Of a stretch of DNA of 64,000 bases, positions 33,601-48,030 are shown piece by piece. The stretch is taken from contig SCHM01000004.1 of assembly GCA_004123355.1 (NCBI GenBank), forward strand, positions 5,607,017-5,671,016. Direction: 5' to 3'. The DNA is from Amphirosellinia nigrospora (taxonomy: Eukaryota; Ascomycota; Sordariomycetes; Xylariales; Xylariaceae). Each line of letters opens with the position of its first letter. Position 1 is the stretch's first letter. Under the pieces are notes generated by a model that was not told the DNA's origin, ran no database searches, and saw only the letters and a program-made list of their open reading frames with translations. The position numbers and the translations under genes were made by a program.

Positions 33601-36600
33601 TTTTTCTATATTTTTAAAAGTAGCTTAAAAAAATCGTTTTTATAAATTTTAGGCTATTAAGGTATAGCCCTAAAGTATTTTACCTTGCTTTAGTATACTA
33701 CTACGATTATTATATATAATATTTTATATTTTCGGTTTTTTTATATATTACTTTTAGCTAATTAAACATAAAGGTTAATAAAAAATTAAACTAATTATAA
33801 TTATCGGGGATAATAATTTTTTAATCCCTATAAATTTATTTAATAAAAGCAATAAAAATCGCGTTATTATTTTTATTTTTATTTCCGATTCTATAATTAA
33901 AAAGCTTTCTTTTAATTTTTCGACTAGATTTTGTTTTTTATATAAAGATTTTATTAGTCCTTAGGTTTAAAGCTAAATACCCGTTTATTACTATATAATC
34001 TTTAGCTAAGTTTTTTACGCGTTTTCGGTTATTTTAGCTTTATTAAATATATTTTATAAAAAGATCAAAGATTATTATTTATTAGTTTAGTTATATTTAA
34101 AGTTGCTTTTATATTTATAGGATTATTTTTTAATATATTAATTAATCTAAGCTATTTTTTACTTTAATAAGTTGTTATTCCGGGTTAAATATTTATTAAA
34201 AAGTTAAAAATTTTAACGTTTAATTTTTATAAACTTTTAAATATTCTTTAACTTATTTTTTAAGCTGTTTAAATAATCTTATTCCCGATTTATATTCTTT
34301 TAGTTAGTTTTTAAGTAATAAGTTTATAGTTATAAAATTATTTTTAGTTTCGCTAAAAATATTAGCGCTTTTTTTAAAATATATTAGTTACGTTATTTTT
34401 TATATATTAATTATATCTAGTAAATTTTTAGTATAGGTTTTTTTATAATAATTTATTATAGTAATTTTTAATCGATTTTAAAAGCTAGTTTTTTTTGCTT
34501 TTTATTATAAAAAATCTTTTTATTAAATATAATATTATATATAATAATTATTTATTTAATTAAAAAATCTATACTTAATATAAATTAAAAGCTGTTTAAT
34601 TTATTAAATACTTAATATAAACACGCAAATTAATTTTATATGCTTATTTATATTTGCTTATAAGCTTATTTTTTTTATTAAATATACTTTATAGCTATAT
34701 ATTTAAATTATATTTTAATTTAGCTATAGATTTATTGTTCGGCTAATTATTATTTTTAGTATATATTACTAGAAATAATACTAAAACTAGTTAAAAAGCA
34801 CTTTAATAAAAAATAAAAATTATAAACTTTAAAAAAGCTTTTATTATATAGCTATAAAGCTTTATAAACTATTTTTAGCTAGAGCTTTTTAAGTAGTTTT
34901 ATTTTTTAGAATATTTTTAAAGTTTTTAATATAATCTTTTAGCTTATTTTTTCCTTTATTTATAGGTTTTTTTATAGCTTAAGAATATTTTAATATTAAT
35001 ACTATAATTATTCCTTTAATGCTAAAAGTTAGTAAAACTTTTGCTAACGATTATTATAGTTTTTTTATTATTATATATTTTATATATAAAAAACTTATAC
35101 TAACATATTACTTAGCGTTTAAACTAGTATAATAATAAATACTATTATTCTAGTTTTTTATACTAAAGTAAAGTATAAATTATCTTGCTATATTTATTTT
35201 TAATCTTAAGCAGCTAAAATATCTTATCGTACCTTTTAAAATAGTTAAATAAATCTTAATTAATTCTCTAAAATAGCCACGCTACGCGCTGTTTTAATAG
35301 TTTATATAAGATAACGCTTTTTACGTACGCCTTAGCATATATTTTCGTAGTTTATCTTTTTTATTTTTTTAATTTTAATATTTTTAGCTATATAAACTAA
35401 AGCTTTTAATAACCTTAGTTTTAAATACCTTAATTTTAAATGCTATAACTTTTTAATATTTTTATAAAGCTTTATTAAAGCTTTTAAAATACGTATTAAA
35501 AAAAATTTTAAAATAGTAGCGATTATTCTAGCAGCATTTATAGTAATCTCTTTAAATATATTATTAATTATTAGTAATCTATTTAAATAAATAAAAATAA
35601 AGCTATATTTAAAAAAAACTAAGTTATACTTTTTAATAAAAAATCTTACTATAATATTTTGCTAGATATTTTTAAAATAAAAAAAGCAATTATACCTATA
35701 ATATTAAATTTTTATGTTTTTAAGTTAAACTTTTAAAACTATGTTTATATAAAACTTTTTTATTAATATTACGTTTTTAAACGTTAGATTTTTTATATTG
35801 TTTTTTTTAGCGCTAAAAAATATATTTTTAATAATTTTTTTATTTTTGCTAAAAATAAAAAAAAACATAATATTTATGTTTATAAAGTTTCTTTCTAAAA
35901 AAGCACTAGTAAACTTTATACTAAAAAATCCTTATTATTAACTAAATATATAGCGCTATAATTATTTAATACTATATTTTTAAAAAGTATATAATAAATA
36001 TATTTTAATATTATATAAATTTTTAAATTAATTAAAGAATTTTTTATAAAAATTTTATTAATTATAATATAAGCTAGGTTAAATTTTAGCTATTTATTAT
36101 TGTTTAATCTTTTATAAATAAAACGTTTATCTATATATTTTTAAACTTTTTAGCTTTTTTTTTCGATTTTAGCGCATAGTTTTTTTTAGCGCTTATAGCT
36201 TTATTTAGTTTTAATTTTAAAGATTTTATTAAATAAAAATATTTTAATCTTAAAATTTATAAAACTTATAACCGTTTTTTAAAAACGTTTATATTTTTAT
36301 AAAGTTTATTTATAAATACTATTAATATTTAAAATATAAAAGCAAAAATATTTATTTAATTTATTTTTATTAATAAATCTGCTTTAGCTTTTTTATAAGT
36401 TTTTTAATTAGCTGTCCGATTTTTTTTTAGCGTTATAAAAATCTTATTATTATTATATTTATTACGTATAATTTTTTAGTAAACTAAAGTTTAAAAAACT
36501 TTATTAAACTATTTTATAGTTATTATAAGTTTTTTAAGCTATTTGTTTTTTATAAGCCTTATAAACTTTTAATATATTTAATTAAAAGCTATTTTTATTT

Positions 36601-37463
36601 TAATAGCTTTTAAAAAGTTTTTCGCTATAAATATTTATAAACTTTAAATAAATTTAATATTTATACTTAAAATATACTTTATATTATTTAATATATTATT
36701 TTTTTAGTTTAATTTTTTTAAAAATAATTTGTTTAAGCGCTTTTTTATAGGTTTATTATATATAAAATTAATAAGCTAATTTTATAAATATTAAAAAGTT
36801 CTTTATAGCTTTTATAAAAGCTTATAAATTAATTATTTTATATATAATTAGCTAAATAGTTATTAGGTTAAATATATTTAATAATATAGTTTTTTATATT
36901 TATATAAATAAAACGTTATATTTATTAGTTTAGCTAAATTATATAGCTAAAATTATAAAAAAGTTTTTAAGCTAATTTTAATATTTATAAATAATTTTTA
37001 TATTGTTCGTAAAAGCTAATAATTTTAGCTTAATAAATATTTTAGCTATAAAAAATATATTTAGCTAAGCTTTATAAGCTATTTAATACTTTTTTTTTAT
37101 TATTTATTAAGTTTAATTATTATAGCTTTTTTTATAAAAGCTTTAAACATATATCCTAGCTAATAAATTAAGTCCGGTCCGTTCGGGTTAATTAACTTTT
37201 ATATTTTGCGGATTTTAGCGTAAAATTATAGCTTAATAATTTATGCAAAATAGTTTACAAGCACTTAAAAAAACGCGTTTTTAATAATAGTTTTTTTAGT
37301 TAATATTTTTAATTAGTTAAATAATATTTAAAATAATCGCGCTATAATTTAATAAAGTTTATAAAAATAAAATAAAATTTTAAAAGTTCGCTTTAATAAT
37401 TTTTGCTTTAAAAAAATAAAATACTAGCTTTAGCAAACCGGGCTTATAATTATTATATATTTA

Positions 37464-37664
37464 TAAATACAATCTAGCATAAAAAATAAACTAGTATATT
37501 TTCTAAAAAGCTTAAATAAAATATATTTAAATAATTTAAAATAGAAGTTCTATATATTTAGGATAAATATATTAAGATCTTATATATAGTAAACGATTAC
37601 TCGGACTATAGTTAGGGCGAGCCCCAGTCCCTAGGGCTCACCATAGACCCACTTATCCGTGACA
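37464..37664 (-). repeat. Right LTR of the 30-37 kb element
   Basis: It aligns with the left LTR with one single-base indel. Its outer (right) end still reads GGGCGAGCCCCAGTCCC, while the left copy has A/T at the matching positions. It probably preserves the original sequence best. Confidence 0.85.
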
Positions 37665-38920
37665 ATTTCAAATGGCCAACGCGCTCTGGGATCGCTCGCG
37701 GTGCGAAGACGATCCCAAGCATACCCGCTGGGTGAATCGCTTCTATGCTTCTTGTATGCGCCAAATCCTGCGTCGAAGAGGGCTCATTCCAGTCACCCTA
37801 CACAATCAGATCGAAGACACCCAAAACAAAGCAAAGATAGATACGCCGCAGCGACTGACATCATTAACATGTTAGCTGATGAATTTGGTAATGGAGTGTA
37901 TGCTGGGTTAGCTGGTACGGAAACTCACCAGTCTTTATCCATATTCGTATTAATTTGAAACCTTAGTGAATAACGTCGCACTATCGAAATTATTCTTCAT
38001 AAGTCAAGACCGTCATTCGATAGTAAGCAACCTCCTAGCTGCCGAATTGGGTGACTTGCCAGAGCATACAAGCAAGGTTGTGCGCAATCCAGCGGCCGTT
38101 ATTAGCGTGCTGTGGGGGGGGAGTAAGTCATTTTCCTTCCAGCTTACCATTGCTAATCGAAACAACTAGATACGTCTCTATTTGTAGAGAATTAAAATTA
38201 AATAACCTAAGTTCACGCCCGGTTCCATTAGACGGCCCTTTTGACGATCCTAGAGATCTGATGCTTTTGGATGAGCCTGTATTTCCAACTATCTCCCCAG
38301 AGCTCCAAAGTCAAATTACGGATGTTGTACTTGGTGATACGTGTAAAAGGAGGCGATACTATCCTGAAAAGGAAGAGGTTCCGAAAGAAAGGCCACGGCC
38401 CAGGGTGCATATGATAACTCGCTGGTGCAAAGCTCTCCAGGCGCTATCTGAGAGAATTGAGAGCGAAATGGTATGTAGCAATCTCTATGATCGAAATTCA
38501 TGTTAACTATCAAAGTGCCCAACTGTTGAGCAGTCTTTCAAAAAGCCACTACGATGCCAGTCAACCTTGATGTTGATCGAGAGAGGCGGCATACGCCGTG
38601 ACACGAGATCTTGTGTCAACTGGATCGTTCCTATCCGGTTAAGAACACCAAACGGTGTCGAGCACAAGCCAAAGGTACAATTTGATACAGGCCCAGGCAC
38701 GAAACCTGAGTTGGAAGATTGGCTTTCGATACAACTAGTGACCATCAGAGATAATATCCGTATGAGGATAGTCGATCAGCCGCTTGTATTTATCTGGTTA
38801 CGGTGGTATCAACGAGAGCATTGGTCTTGGTTGGGCGATGAGGACTTGGAGCAAGGCGTTGACGATGATAATGCTCATTCCTCAATGTACCACCCTCCAG
38901 GCACTTCGGAAGATGAATAG
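37665..38920 (+). pseudogene. 3' part of the transposon-split ILNP-repeat gene
   Basis: Coding resumes directly after the LTR: MANALWDRSRCEDDPKHTRW, RRRGLIPVTLHNQIEDTQ, then one missing base near 37845, then AAATDIINMLADEFGNGVYA. After an intron comes QDRHSIVSNLLAAELGDLPE, ending LWGG before a GTAAGT...CTAG intron (donor near 38113, acceptor near 38169). Next are SICRELKLNNLSSRPVPLDG and ITRWCKALQALSERIESEM, a third intron (GTATGT...CAAAG, 38471-38515), and a last exon with VNWIVPIRLRTPNGVEHKPK, KPELEDWLSIQLVTIRDNIR and a stop at 38918-38920. I do not recognise the domain. That both sides of the element are coding on the same strand supports one interrupted gene, but an independent 3' gene remains possible. 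Confidence 0.6.
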
Positions 38921-41690
38921 TTCGCTCTACAGACCCACAATTACCCTCTATGATATAAGAATATGTTCCAAGGATCAACTGAACTACTTAAATTGTCTAC
39001 TAACATCATATGAGTTCATATTTAGCAGTAGTGCAGACTGATTATAACTATATTACACCAGCTAAGGGGAAACCTCCCTTGCTTCGCTCCTTGTACCATG
39101 CACCCTGCCCCGGCAAGCTCAAAGTGATAGGTATAGGGCCTTATGCCTGCTCTATGTTCGTCATTTGTTGGGCAGTACTTCGTGTACCTCGTACAGAATT
39201 ACTTGGCAAATATGTTTTCTTTGCAAACGAGGCGCCCATCCTGCTTCTTTTCGGGGCAACTCTACACACCTCCCCCTACATTTAATTAAAGATAATAGTT
39301 GACTATGTGACTTGTTTCTAGTCGTGTAGACCACTCCTACATACAGTATGGCTTATTGTGGACAGCTAAGAAGAGTTGGGTTGCGTGGTGACTGAGGCAA
39401 ATGGAGTCCTACGGCCGATCAACTAGAGGCAATAGGAAGCGAATATTTAATTCCCACTCGAAACATAAGCCGAAAGTATTCAACAATCTTATAGAGGGTT
39501 TTTAGTATTCATATCCAACTAGACCAAGTTTGATGCCGACATAAAGCTTTCACTAGTTGCCTTGTAGAAGGACGCTTGGAACTTTTGTCTATTAGTAGAC
39601 ATTGCATTGTCTCACAATCATACGGGTACCTAAATACATGTTTGTGGGGAGGTACTGGTACACTTCGCAAATAGTTCAGCTAGAGAATGTTTTCAAACTA
39701 ATCCCAGCCGCCGTTTATTCTATAGTTCAGAATATAATAAAAAGCACCTGCGATGATTGGTAGGTAGCACAGGTTATATTTTGTTTCGAGTAAATAATGG
39801 GTTTCTTGTTTCATTCTTCAAATTGGTGTCCAGAATTTGCCCCCGGCCCCCTTTTATTCTTGGCGCACTAGCTCAAATGCCAAAGAAAAATCCAGTTTTC
39901 GACTTGTTAGAAACATAAAAATAAATAATTCGAGTCAATTATTAAGTGCAAAGAAGTTAGATCAGACGCGTTTAAGCAATGTGCGGGATAATGAGCTCTA
40001 CGAAACAAGACTATGCTAAACTGGTGAATTTTAGGGCTGTTTCCTATCAGCCCTAAAAGAATTACTTGTTCGGATATAGACGCTACGATGGAGGTTTCTC
40101 GCCGGTCCGTGCCATATGAAACGCGTGTATGATAACTTTACAAAGACACCTATATATGGCGGAATAAGTCGCAAGTCGCGCTGACTGGACTTGTCGCTGT
40201 GTCACTGCTGCAACAGGGTGCCTAACTGAGCGATCTATGGTCGGGCAACATTCAATAACGGCGAGAGACCAACTGCAGCCTCTCAGAATACCAAACGGCA
40301 AGGATAATCATGGTACCACCAGTAGTGTAATCCACAGTAACGCACGAGAGGCCAGTCTGACGTATAGCTGAGGTTGTAGAGGTCACGTTGCCCGTTGCGA
40401 CACACCGGCTTCTTTGATGAAGCCAACTTGCCCATAGGTGTGTTAAGGAAACAGTGCGGGAAGATCCCGGTCTGTGTTGCTTGAGTACTATCTACATACT
40501 CGGGTCTACAATGAGCCGCAACAGCGCTACCAATGCAACGTGCCGAGACTCGCGACATCGGCCCCGATGATTAGCTCGTTGCGAGCAGTCCCACGCTGAT
40601 TTCTAACGTGTCCAACAATTCACGTTGGAAGTAGGAATATACTATTAAAGTAAATCTCCACTGTCACAATCACAAAGTAGTGAGACACCACATGCTTGAA
40701 TATCACCAAAATCGAATGACCACATGGCAACCTAAGGAAGTTTTATTTCAGAATCAGACTCTCGTCAGTTCTCTGCAGACGTCTAGGGGACGACCAAGGA
40801 AAGCTGCGTCAGCTATTCAATCGATTCCCACCTAAATAAGGTGGTACCTCGGAAGATAACCCCCTCAGCGTTTGTCACACATCACAGGCGAAACTAGTCC
40901 CACGTTTGTCCTCAATCAGGTAAGTCTTTATGGGGATCACTGAACAGTGAAGGTTTAGAAGCCTTGGTGCATGATGATTTATTGACAACACATCCAAACT
41001 TTCGTGTACCGCGAACAACAGGCAAACGCGGAATATTTGGTGGATAGGACAAACTTCGGGGCCCCGTTAACCCCACGTAAGAGCCCGGACAAGCCTCGGC
41101 AATCATCTGCGGAGGGGCGGATGGAGGGAAGTGTAACCGCGATTCTAGTGCTGATGGTGAAACATGTCCATTATCGCACGAGCAATCAATACCTGATGCC
41201 TAAGAATCCGTTCTATTCCACGAAGAAACATTCTACGCGGAAGTTATGCTCCCGGATCGCTACGTCGCCGTAATTTATTGCCGGTAGATGGTTCAAGTGT
41301 AACACCGATAAGTTACAACAGCTTCAACGCTGCTCGCTAGCCAGAGTCTCATATGGCTAATAGCTTCTGGCCCCTATTAAAGGAGAATTTCATAACCTCA
41401 TTTACAATAGAGGATTGGTGGCAGACTTTTGGCCCAGTACCATGGACCATAGACAAGAGCGCAGATGTTTATACAGCATTTATTTCTGGGCAAATAAGGC
41501 CGATTAATTAACTAAGCTGCAGTCGAAGTCGCGTAGCTGCAAGCAGATGACATATTGTCACTAAACACTACAAAGTTTAGGGCAGTGATGAGCAATCTTG
41601 AAGAACAGGCTACCAGTCGCCGACCGGAGGTCATAGTGCTGAAAAACAATTTTGTAATAGTATCACGAAATCGAACAACAGATTCATTTT
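38921..41690. other. Normal-composition island between RIP blocks, no supported gene
   Basis: Frames up to about 91 codons occur on both strands (for example 39010-39285 plus and 40283-40558 minus), without domains or splice consistency. The segment is not RIP-mutated, so it is unique or was single-copy when the neighbouring repeats were mutated. Composition turns sharply A/T-rich after about 41690. Confidence 0.5.
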
Positions 41691-41746
41691 ATTCTCAATT
41701 CGCAAATTCTATATTTTATTTATAGCGATTATATTGCAAAGGCTTA

Positions 41747-42087
41747 TGTTAAAGGGTTAAAATAGCTTTAATTTGATTAATATTTAACTATAAAAGTTAT
41801 GCTTTATATATTTAAAAAGATAAAGCTTTAGTATATATAATATATTGTATATAAAATTTATAGATAAAGTAAGAAAAAAAAAGGTTTAAATTTATAGTAT
41901 AGGCAGCTGTTTAAATATTCGTGTAAAATAGCTGCATTTATTGCTAGTGTTTGTTTTTATTTATTATAATTATATTTATTACGAATAATAGTTATATATT
42001 TATTATAAGTAGTAGTTATTATAAGTAAAAATTACGGGTGCTATAGCTAGTAGTAAAGTATAGTTATTAAAGCTTATAAATTTATAA
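41747..42087. repeat. Left LTR of the 41-48 kb element
   Basis: It begins near TGTTAAAGGG and ends near AAATTTATAAT. It sits at the very edge of the RIP block and is the less mutated of the pair. Confidence 0.75.
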
Positions 42088-45000
42088 TTATTTTTTTTTC
42101 GAAAAAAAAAGTAATTTAACCGGGGTTAAAGTTATAATTGTTTTTTAGCGAAAAAAAAGATCGTTTCGGGTTTTTATTAATATAACTTTTTATAAAGCTT
42201 TTATATTATTAAATTATTATTTTAGTTTTTATATATATCGCTTAAAGTTTTTTTGCTTAATATAATATTTAAATATATATAATATTTATATATTTTTTTT
42301 ATTTTATATGTTTTTTTTTATATTATTTTTTTTTATACTATAGTTTTATTATTATTTAAATATAGTTTGTTAAATTTATTTTTTTATATTATTTTTAGCT
42401 ATATTTATAGTTTTATTAAAAGTTTAGCTAAATTAAAGTTTATATTATAAAAATTTTTTAGTGTTTTTATATTATTTTTAAAGTTTTTTACTAAATATTA
42501 TATATTATTAAAGTTTTAACTTTTTTAGTTTATTTAATATTATAATTTTTAATAATAAAGTTAAAATATTTATATTTTTTCGATAGTAAACTTTTTTTTA
42601 TTTTTAAGTTTTATTTTTTTTTTTTAAGTTTTATAGTTTTTAATTTAATAATAAATTATTTAAATATTTTTATAGTTAATTTATATAATAATAGTTTAAT
42701 ATTTTTTAAATTATAAAAATATTTAATATAAAATATTTTTATTTTTTTTATATTTTTAACTTTTATTATATTATAAAGAAATTTAGTTTATTTAATAAAT
42801 AGTTTGTTTTTTAAAATTGTTTTTTTTTTAAAATTAATATATAATTTTTTACGTTAAAATTAAATTTATATTAATTTTATTAGTTTAATTAGTTATATAT
42901 TTTTAAATATATTATAAGTTTTTTTTAGTTAATTTAATAAACTATATTTTTATTTTTATTTTTTTTTATATATTTATTCGAATTATTTTTTTTTTTAAAA
43001 AGTTTTTATAGCTTTTTATTTACGGTTTAATTTTTTTAGTTAAAATTAAATAATATTAAAAAACTTATTTTAATTATATAAAACAATAATTTTATTAGAA
43101 TATAAAAAATTAATATTTAAGTATAATTTATTATAAATATATATTTAAACTAATTATTTTAATAATAATTTATATAGTTATAATTTTTAATTAATATATT
43201 TATTTATTATTTTTATTTATTTTATAGTTTAATATTATAGTTATAAATATTTTAAAAAGTCGGAAAAGTTTTTTATAATATATTTTAATAATATTTTTTA
43301 TAATTATTTTTATAACATAAAATATAATATATATTTATTTATTTAAATAATTTATTATAATTAATATATTATTATATTATATTTACTTTTAAATATTTGT
43401 TTAAAATTAATAATAAAATAGCGCTATATATGTTTAAATATTAAAAAAAATATAAATTTATTAAAAGTTTTATTTTTAAATATTTTAATAAATTTATATT
43501 TTATATAGTTTATTATATAATAATTATAATTTTTATTTAGTTTAAACTATTAATAACGTTTAATAATTAATTTATATGTTTTATTTTTATTAAAATATAT
43601 AATAAATATTTTATAATATATTATTTTAATAAAATATATTTTTAAAAATAAAAAATTAAAAATAATTAAACGTTTATAAAATATAATTAATTTATTTTTT
43701 AGCTTTTATAAGTTTTTAGTTTATTATTTATTATTTATTAATAGTAAATTTTTATATTTATATTTTTATAGTTTTTTTTAAAAACTTGCTTAATTAATTA
43801 TAATTTTATAAAAATATTTAATTCCTTATATATTTCGATAAAATTTATTTAATATAATTTTATTTATATAAAAATTAATTATATATATTATTTATTAGCT
43901 AAAATATTATAAAATAATATTACGTTTTTTTTTTAGCTTTTTATATTATTTAGTTTTTTTATTTTTATAATAAATGTTAATTAATATATTATTTTTTTTA
44001 AAATAATATAATATTAAAAAATTATATTTTAAAAAAAAATTAATTTATTTAGTTTATTTTAAATTAAAATATTATTTTTCGTTAAAAAACTTTAATATTT
44101 AATTAAATAAATATTAAAAAAAGCTTATTATAATTATTAATTAGTTCGGGTTTTTATTTTTTAAAATATAATATAATTATTAGTAATTTTTTATTATAAA
44201 TATTATAGTTTAATTTAATATTATAAAATATTAAGTTTTATTATATAATTATAATAATACGCTAAAACTAACGTTATTAAAAAAATTAGTTTTAATTTTT
44301 ATTAATAAATTATAATTAAAATATTTTAATAAAAATAAATATATTAAAGCTTTTTTAAATTAATATAATAATTTTTTATATTTTTTAGTTTATATAAAAA
44401 ATATTTTTTTTTATATTAATTAGTTTAAAAACGTAATAATATAATTTTAAATATTAATAAAATTATAATAAAAATTATAAAATTTTAAAAAAAATTATAT
44501 ATTTTTAACTAATATAAAAGTTTTTTATTTTAATATAATATTAATTTTAATAAAGTTTATTTAAATTTTTTTAATATTAATAATATAATTTAAAAATTTA
44601 GTTTTAATAATATAAAATTTAAACTTTTTTAAATTAATTTATAATTTAGTTTAAATTAACTATTTTAATATATAATATATATAAATAATATATTTTTTTA
44701 TTATTTTAAATAAATAATAATATTATTAATATATATTTATAAAATTATATAAAAATTAAATAATATATTATTAATATATTATTAAAATATCGAAAATCTG
44801 TTAATAAAACTAAATAATAATATTAATAGTTAATATATATTATTTTTATATAAAATATTATATAATTTTCGTTTTTAAATAATATATAAATATAATTAAA
44901 TATTTATTATATATTAAATTAAATAAAAATTTTCGTTTTATTAATATAAACTAAAGTTTTTTTAATAAAAAAAAATAAATACTAGTTTTTTTTTATAATT

Positions 45001-48000
45001 TTATTTAGTTTATAATAATTTATATAAAAATATAGCTTATTATTTGTTTTTTTATAAATAAAATAAATATATTATATAAAATATTATTAAATTTAATAAA
45101 ATTTTTATATAAATTTTAATTAAGAATTTTTATATAGTTTTTAATTTATTAAATAATATTTTATAACAAAAATTATAGTTTAAATTAACTTTAAACTTAT
45201 TTTTAAAAAATTTTATTTAATAATTTATTTATAAATAATATAGCAAAAATATATTAAAATTAATTTAGCTAAAAACGCGTATTAAATTTTAATATTTTTA
45301 AGTATTATTTTTTGCGTTTTTTATTTTAATTTTTTATTTTTTTTTTAAAAAAATTGTTTTTATTTTTTTTAATTTTTTAATTATTTTATTAACTTTATTA
45401 ATAATAATATAAACATTTTTTATTCGGTTTTTTTTTATTATTATATTAAAAATAATTATATTTAAACTAAATATTTTAGTTATTAGTTTTTTTTTATATT
45501 AATTAATATTATTTTATTTTATATAGTACGGATTTTTTTATTAAACTTTTAAATAAAAATTAAAGTTATATTTTTTATAAAAAAGTATATTTTATATTTT
45601 TTAAGTTTTAATAAAAATCAATTAAATATTATTCGTTTTATTTTATTAAAGTTTTTTATATTAAATTATTATATTTTAAAATAAATATTTTTAATTTTGC
45701 GTTTTTTAAATATTATTTCGTTTTTTTTTATTATTATTAACGTTATATTTTTTGATTTTAAAATTATAGTTTTATCGATAAACGTTAAATTAATAAACTA
45801 AATATTATAACTATATATTTATTTTATTTATTATTAAATAATATTTTATATTATAATTAAAAATAATAATTAAAATAAAAATATTAAATAGTTTTATTAA
45901 TAATTTAATAAAATATTATAATATTTAAATTATAGTTTATTTAAAATAATATTATAAATTAAATTAATAATAATTATAAATTTATTTTTAAAAGTTTGTT
46001 TATATATTTTTAATAATAAAAAAGTTTAATAATTTTTTTTATAAATTATTAATTTATATTTATATATATATTTATTTTTATATTTTTAAAAAAATTGTTT
46101 ATAATTAAAAAAAAGTTTATTATTATATAAAATATAAATATATAATAAAGTTTTTTATTTAAATATTTTTTTATTAAATTTATTTTATAATTAATAATAT
46201 TTTTTAAAAATATTTTTTTTAAAAAAAGCTATTTTTTTTAAAGTTATTTTTTTTTTTATATTTATTATAAATTTATTTTTTTATATATTAACTAGTTTAA
46301 TATTTAATATATTATATATTTTAAATTAATAATAACTTAAGTTTTTTTATTTATTAAAGTTTAATTTTTTAAAAAATATTTTTTTAAAATATATTTTTAT
46401 TAATAATAATTAAAATATTTATTATTAAAAATTAATTATTATATTTTATTAATATTAAGCTTAAATAATTAAACAAAATTATTATTGTTATTATTTAATT
46501 TTAAAATAAAATAAAAGTTTATTTAAGTAAAAAAAAAAAAAAATAAAATAAAAATTATAGTAATAAATTTTTACGTTTTTTTTATAAGTTTTATTTCGTT
46601 TATAATTAATTACTATTAAATAATAAACTATTTAAAAATAATATTTTATATAAATATTAAAATTAATATTTTTTTTAAATATTTTAATATAGTTTTAATT
46701 ATTAATTAAAAAATAGTTTATTTTTAAATTTTTTTTTATTTAGTTTTATTAAGTTTAATTTTATTAATTAAATAAATAAAAATAGTTTAAAATTTAAAAA
46801 ATATAGCTAATATATATTAATTAAAACTAAATAATTAAAAATTAGCTTTAGTTTTTTTATTATAATTAATATTAATATAAATTTTTTTAAAATATTTTAA
46901 AATAATTTTTAAATTAATAAATATATTAAAATAATTAAATTAAAAAAAAAAAAATTATTAGCTATATAGTTTTTAATATAAATTTTAATATTAATTATTT
47001 TAGTTATATTATTATAAAATTAATTAGCGTTAAATTTAAAATAATTTTATATAGTTTAAATTTATATTTTAAATTTAAATTTATTTTTAATTATATTATT
47101 ATAAAAAATAAATATTAATATTTTACTTATATATTAACTATTTTTTTTATTATTTTATAAAATAAAAATTATTTTATAATAATTTAATAAATTAATTATT
47201 TATTAGTTTAAAATATTTAAATTATTTTAAATATAATTATATTATTTAATTATTTTTTATAGTTTATTTAATAATTAATTAATAGTTTATTAATTAATTT
47301 ATTATTAATTAAAATTATTTTTAATTATAAATTAAAAAATATTAATAATATATTTTAATATAATATAAGTTTTATTATAAAAAATAATTTTATTTTATTT
47401 TTTTATTTAATTAAATAAAATTTTATTTTATTTATATAATTTTTTAATAAATATATATAAATTAATAATAAATAATAATAAACTATTATTAAAAAAATAT
47501 ATATTTTTATTTTTTAAAAAATAATAATAAAGTTTTTATATATATTATTTATATTAGTTTAGTTTATATTTTTATTAAAATTAAACTAAATTATTTTATT
47601 ATAATATATTATTAGTTTAAAATAAAAATTAAGTTTAGTTTTTTTTATTTATAGTTTTATATAATTATTAGCTAAATATTAAACTATTTAATTAAAACTA
47701 ATAATATTTATATTAAATTTTTATTTTTTAAATATATAATTATTAATAATATTATAAAACTATTATATTAAATTAATTAAAAATAGTTAGTTTTTATAGC
47801 TTATTATTATAATTTTTATATAGTTTAAAAAGCTAAAATAAATATATTTTTTATTATTTATTAAAGTTTTATTATAAAAAGTTTATTATTTAAATATTCG
47901 AAGCAAATAAGTTTAAAATATTAATAAAAGCTTTAATATATATAACTATATATACTTATTATTTTAGTTTTTTTTTAAAAAATATTTTAATATTTTTAAA

Positions 48001-48030
48001 TTAAATTAATTGTTTAGTTTAATTAAAAAA

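Larger units (their letters stand above)
30402..37664 (-). mobile_element. RIP-degraded LTR retrotransposon, 7.26 kb
   Basis: Direct terminal repeats of about 201 bp lie at 30402-30603 and 37464-37664, and the outer ends read TG...CA. The bases next to the outer ends are ATTTA (left) and ATTTC (right), a 4-of-5 match to a 5-bp target duplication. The interior is almost pure A/T with no surviving gag or pol frame. Differences between the LTRs are almost all C/T or G/A. Minus orientation is favoured because, read on that strand, the right LTR begins TGTCACGGAT, a common fungal Ty3/gypsy LTR start, and has a TATATATAAG box. Superfamily and orientation are inferences. The element interrupts the ILNP-repeat gene. 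Confidence 0.85.

Noticed and set aside
39010-39285. 91-codon plus-strand frame in the island between RIP blocks
   Set aside because: No domain, splice or composition support beyond length.
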